A stretch of 15,841 bases of DNA, from positions 1 to 15,841 of the forward strand of contig WGED01000212.1 in the NCBI GenBank assembly GCA_015492915.1. Direction: 5' to 3'. Shown here piece after piece: positions 13,637 to 15,841 of this stretch. The position numbers and the translations under genes are program-made. The notes beneath the pieces were generated by a model. The model worked only from the letters and a program-made list of their open reading frames with translations. It was not told the DNA's origin and did no database searches. This DNA is from Cyclobacteriaceae bacterium. Its GTDB lineage: Bacteria > Bacteroidota > Bacteroidia > Cytophagales > Cyclobacteriaceae. The first letter of the stretch is position 1. Each line of letters begins with the position of its first letter.

Positions 13637-14143
13637 TTATTCGAGGCTGTGACGTTCTGGCACCAGCAATGCACCGGGAAATGTTCCCTTCAGCAAATTC
13701 AGCGTTTTGTACGCATCTACCCGATCGAAGTACTTGCCAACCGTCACCTTATAGCTCGGCTGCCTGTAAGTAAGTTGCGGCCGCTCATCGGGCAAAACCT
13801 TATAAATCTTTTCCCGTATTTTGTTGGCCTCATCCCTGCTTCTGCCAATGTAAACCTGAATGGTGTATGTGAGATAGCTTTTCTCTCTGTTGTAGGTGAT
13901 AATGCTGTCCATCAATGACGCCATTTCGCTGTTGATATCGTGCGTCGGAGCCACGTAAGTACCCTTTTCTGTTTCAATATCATCAGTTTCAACGGATCCA
14001 CCGGTAGCTTCTTCTTCAATCATTGGACGAAACACCGAAACATCTTCATCATAGTCGGCGGTAGATGTAGCTGCGATCTTAGGCGCACAACGCCATGCAA
14101 TTCCAGCCAGTAAAATAAACAGCAAATATTTATACATTTTCAT
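13637..14143 (-). CDS. Small SPOR-domain protein, probable lipoprotein
   Basis: A 168-residue envelope protein. The N-terminus MKMYKYLLFILLAGIAWRC is a short hydrophobic signal ending at Cys19; Arg before the Cys is unusual for a lipobox, so lipidation is uncertain. Residues about 25-80 are acidic and low in structure (DYDEDVSVF, MIEEEATGG). Residues about 88-160 match a SPOR-type peptidoglycan-binding fold: YLTYTIQVYIGRSRDEANKI, then YRQPSYKVTVGKYFDRVDA and FPGALLVPE. SPOR domains bind denuded glycan strands, often at division sites. The ATG at 14143 is chosen: GAGGA (complement of 14152-14156) lies eight bases upstream, inside the end of secA. An upstream TTG at 14158 would overlap secA by 11 bases. 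It is sandwiched between secA and the M20 gene on the same strand with no terminator. Confidence 0.8.
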   Translation of the reverse strand: MKMYKYLLFILLAGIAWRCAPKIAATSTADYDEDVSVFRPMIEEEATGGSVETDDIETEKGTYVAPTHDINSEMASLMDSIITYNREKSYLTYTIQVYIGRSRDEANKIREKIYKVLPDERPQLTYRQPSYKVTVGKYFDRVDAYKTLNLLKGTFPGALLVPERHSLE

Positions 14144-14147
14144 TGCT

Positions 14148-15841
14148 TTAGTCCTCAATGATCACGCATTTATTAGCGAGCACATCCTGTTCAACCGTCT
14201 TGAATTTCACCTCCTTCTTAATGGTTCCATCCTCATACTGCACGGTAACACGTTGATTCCTGCCCGGGAGTTGGGTCGCTTTTCTCGGCATGGCTTTTTC
14301 AACAGGCGGCCTGTTGCGTGCTGCCGCTTCTGCCCCTCCACCTTCAAGCAAGGATCTGCTCTCCTCCTTGGTCTCGCGATACTGCTTCCGTACCGTCCGC
14401 CTGTTCCTTGCCTCCTGTACCTCTTCAGGTTCCCTGACCGGCAAGTCAGCCTTGGTAAGGAATGAAATCGTCTCCTCGTTTACTTTGGCGATGAACTGTT
14501 TGAAGAGCTCAAAAGCTTCAAACTTATAGATCAACAGAGGATCCTTCTGTTCGTAAACCGCATTCTGCACAGACTGCTTCAGATCATCCATATCGCGGAG
14601 ATGCTCCTTCCATAACTGGTCAATAATCGCCAGTGTCGCGATCTTTTCAAGGCTGTTGACCAACTCCCTGCAGTTCGTATCGATATTTTTCTGAAGGTTG
14701 GTGGCGACACCGATCTGCTTTTTGCCATCGGTAAAAGGCACGAGCACTTCCTTGACCGTTGCTCCTTTATTTTTAAAAATATCCTTAAAAATCGGCCTTG
14801 CCCTTTCCATGATCCGCTTGTTCTTCTCATTGTAATGAGTCAGCGCATCCTTGTAAAGCCTGTTTATAAGCTCTTCATCCTTCATTTCCTCAAACTCGTC
14901 TCTCGTGATCTTGAAATCGAGACCGAGAATACCGATCGCATTGAGCATGAATCCGTCAAAATCGCCCGACATTTTTGCATTGAGAACGATATCTTCGCAG
15001 GTGTCATAGAGCATGTTCAGAATATCGAGCTGGAGGCGCTCACCGAACAGAGCATTTCTCCTCCTCTTGTAGATCACTTCACGCTGGGAGTTCATCACAT
15101 CATCATACTCCAACAGCCTTTTTCTGATGCCGAAGTTGTTTTCCTCCACTTTTTTCTGAGCCCGTTCGATGGATTTGGTGATCATGGAATGCTGGATAAC
15201 TTCGCCCTCCTTGAGCCCCATCCTGTCCATAAGTTTGGCAATACGCTCCGAGCCGAACAATCTCATCAGATTGTCTTCGAGTGATACAAAAAACTGGGAT
15301 GATCCAGGGTCTCCCTGCCTGCCCGAACGCCCCCTTAACTGCCTGTCCACACGACGCGACTCATGGCGTTCCGTACCAACAATGGCAAGGCCGCCCGCTG
15401 CTTTTGATTCAGGCGTCAGTTTGATATCCGTTCCACGACCAGCCATGTTGGTGGCAATGGTCACCGTACCGGCTTCACCAGCATGGCGCACCACTTCGGC
15501 TTCGCGCTGATGCTGCTTGGCATTGAGTACCTGATGCTTGATCTTGCGCATGTTGAGCATACGGCTCAGGAGCTCCGATATCTCAACCGATGTGGTGCCA
15601 ACCAGTACAGGCCTGTTCTGGGAAGTCAGTTCCACGATTTCATCGACAACTGCATTAAATTTCTCCCGGACAGTTTTATAAACTTTATCCTCCATGTCCT
15701 TGCGGATCACAGGCACATTTGTCGGAATCACGACCACATCGAGCTTATAAATATCCCAAAATTCACCGGCCTCGGTCTCCGCCGTACCTGTCATCCCGGC
15801 AAGCTTGTGGTACATCCTGAAATAGTTGTGCAGGGTGATGG
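14148..15841 (-). CDS. secA: Preprotein translocase ATPase SecA, C-terminal part (runs off right edge)
   Basis: About 563 C-terminal residues of SecA, the motor ATPase that drives proteins through SecYEG; the reading frame continues past the right edge (ITLHNYFRMYHKLAGMTGTAETE is in frame upstream of the first internal Met). Visible parts are the end of the first nucleotide-binding fold and preprotein-crosslinking region, the second fold with TNMAGRGTDIK and the arginine-finger motif QLRGRSGRQGDPGSSQF, the helical scaffold with DQLWKEHLRDMDDLKQSV, and the wing region. The usual C-terminal zinc motif (CxCx8C[HC]) is absent. Instead the protein ends in a basic linker followed by NQRVTVQYEDGTIKKE and VKFKTVEQDVLANKCVIIED, a tail I recall from Cytophagia SecA proteins. 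The first part of the gene, including the Walker A motif, lies outside the window. It is followed within seven bases by the SPOR-domain gene. Confidence 0.98.
   Translation of the reverse strand, partial: ITLHNYFRMYHKLAGMTGTAETEAGEFWDIYKLDVVVIPTNVPVIRKDMEDKVYKTVREKFNAVVDEIVELTSQNRPVLVGTTSVEISELLSRMLNMRKIKHQVLNAKQHQREAEVVRHAGEAGTVTIATNMAGRGTDIKLTPESKAAGGLAIVGTERHESRRVDRQLRGRSGRQGDPGSSQFFVSLEDNLMRLFGSERIAKLMDRMGLKEGEVIQHSMITKSIERAQKKVEENNFGIRKRLLEYDDVMNSQREVIYKRRRNALFGERLQLDILNMLYDTCEDIVLNAKMSGDFDGFMLNAIGILGLDFKITRDEFEEMKDEELINRLYKDALTHYNEKNKRIMERARPIFKDIFKNKGATVKEVLVPFTDGKKQIGVATNLQKNIDTNCRELVNSLEKIATLAIIDQLWKEHLRDMDDLKQSVQNAVYEQKDPLLIYKFEAFELFKQFIAKVNEETISFLTKADLPVREPEEVQEARNRRTVRKQYRETKEESRSLLEGGGAEAAARNRPPVEKAMPRKATQLPGRNQRVTVQYEDGTIKKEVKFKTVEQDVLANKCVIIED

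Overview
The window looks like a chromosomal segment from a Bacteroidota bacterium, probably of the Cytophagia/Cytophagales type. The indications are: few Shine-Dalgarno sequences, a DUF4369-plus-TlpA-like lipoprotein, a DUF4838 protein, a Tat-exported Gfo/Idh/MocA oxidoreductase, promoter elements resembling the Bacteroidota TTTG/TAnnTTTG type, and a SecA whose C-terminus lacks the usual zinc-binding cysteines. The assignment rests on gene families and sequence style, not on a database search. No RNA gene, insertion sequence, CRISPR array or phage gene was seen.

Left part (1-8030), accessory metabolism. A truncated MFS transporter gene (minus strand, runs off the left edge) is divergent from a Tat-exported Gfo/Idh/MocA oxidoreductase. 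Between them lies a perfect 20-bp palindrome with the CG-centred core of LacI/GalR-family operators, overlapping a possible -33 promoter element of the oxidoreductase gene. A rho-independent terminator follows the oxidoreductase. Next is ung (uracil-DNA glycosylase, minus strand), then three plus-strand genes for exported proteins with short gaps: a TIM-barrel glycosidase-like lipoprotein, a glycerophosphodiester phosphodiesterase interrupted by a one-base frameshift, and an 854-residue DUF4838 protein. These look like one transcription unit for breaking down an extracytoplasmic glycoconjugate, but the substrate cannot be read from the sequence and there is no SusC/SusD pair in view.

Middle part (8031-12437), envelope functions. 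A thioredoxin-fold lipoprotein and an NfeD-type membrane serine protease lie on the minus strand in that order of transcription (nfeD first). The lipoprotein has a strong Shine-Dalgarno sequence in front of a TTG start. Divergent from nfeD is a polytopic membrane protein that I read as a remote relative of the PiT phosphate transporters, because a half-repeat (ND or D-A-A-N motif followed about 78 residues later by P-[VM]-S-T-T) occurs twice in it. The intergenic region between them holds two inverted repeats.

Right part (12438-15841), a minus-strand housekeeping run: secA (N-terminal half outside the window), then a small SPOR-domain lipoprotein-like gene overlapping or abutting secA's end, then an M20-family amidohydrolase eight bases further on. 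The tight spacing suggests cotranscription.

Most notable observations are the LacI-type operator/promoter overlap, the frameshifted phosphodiesterase, the PiT-like internal duplication in an otherwise anonymous membrane protein, the glycosidase-like protein with an apparently missing nucleophile, and the zinc-less SecA tail. I see no clear sign of a wholly new system such as a defence island.
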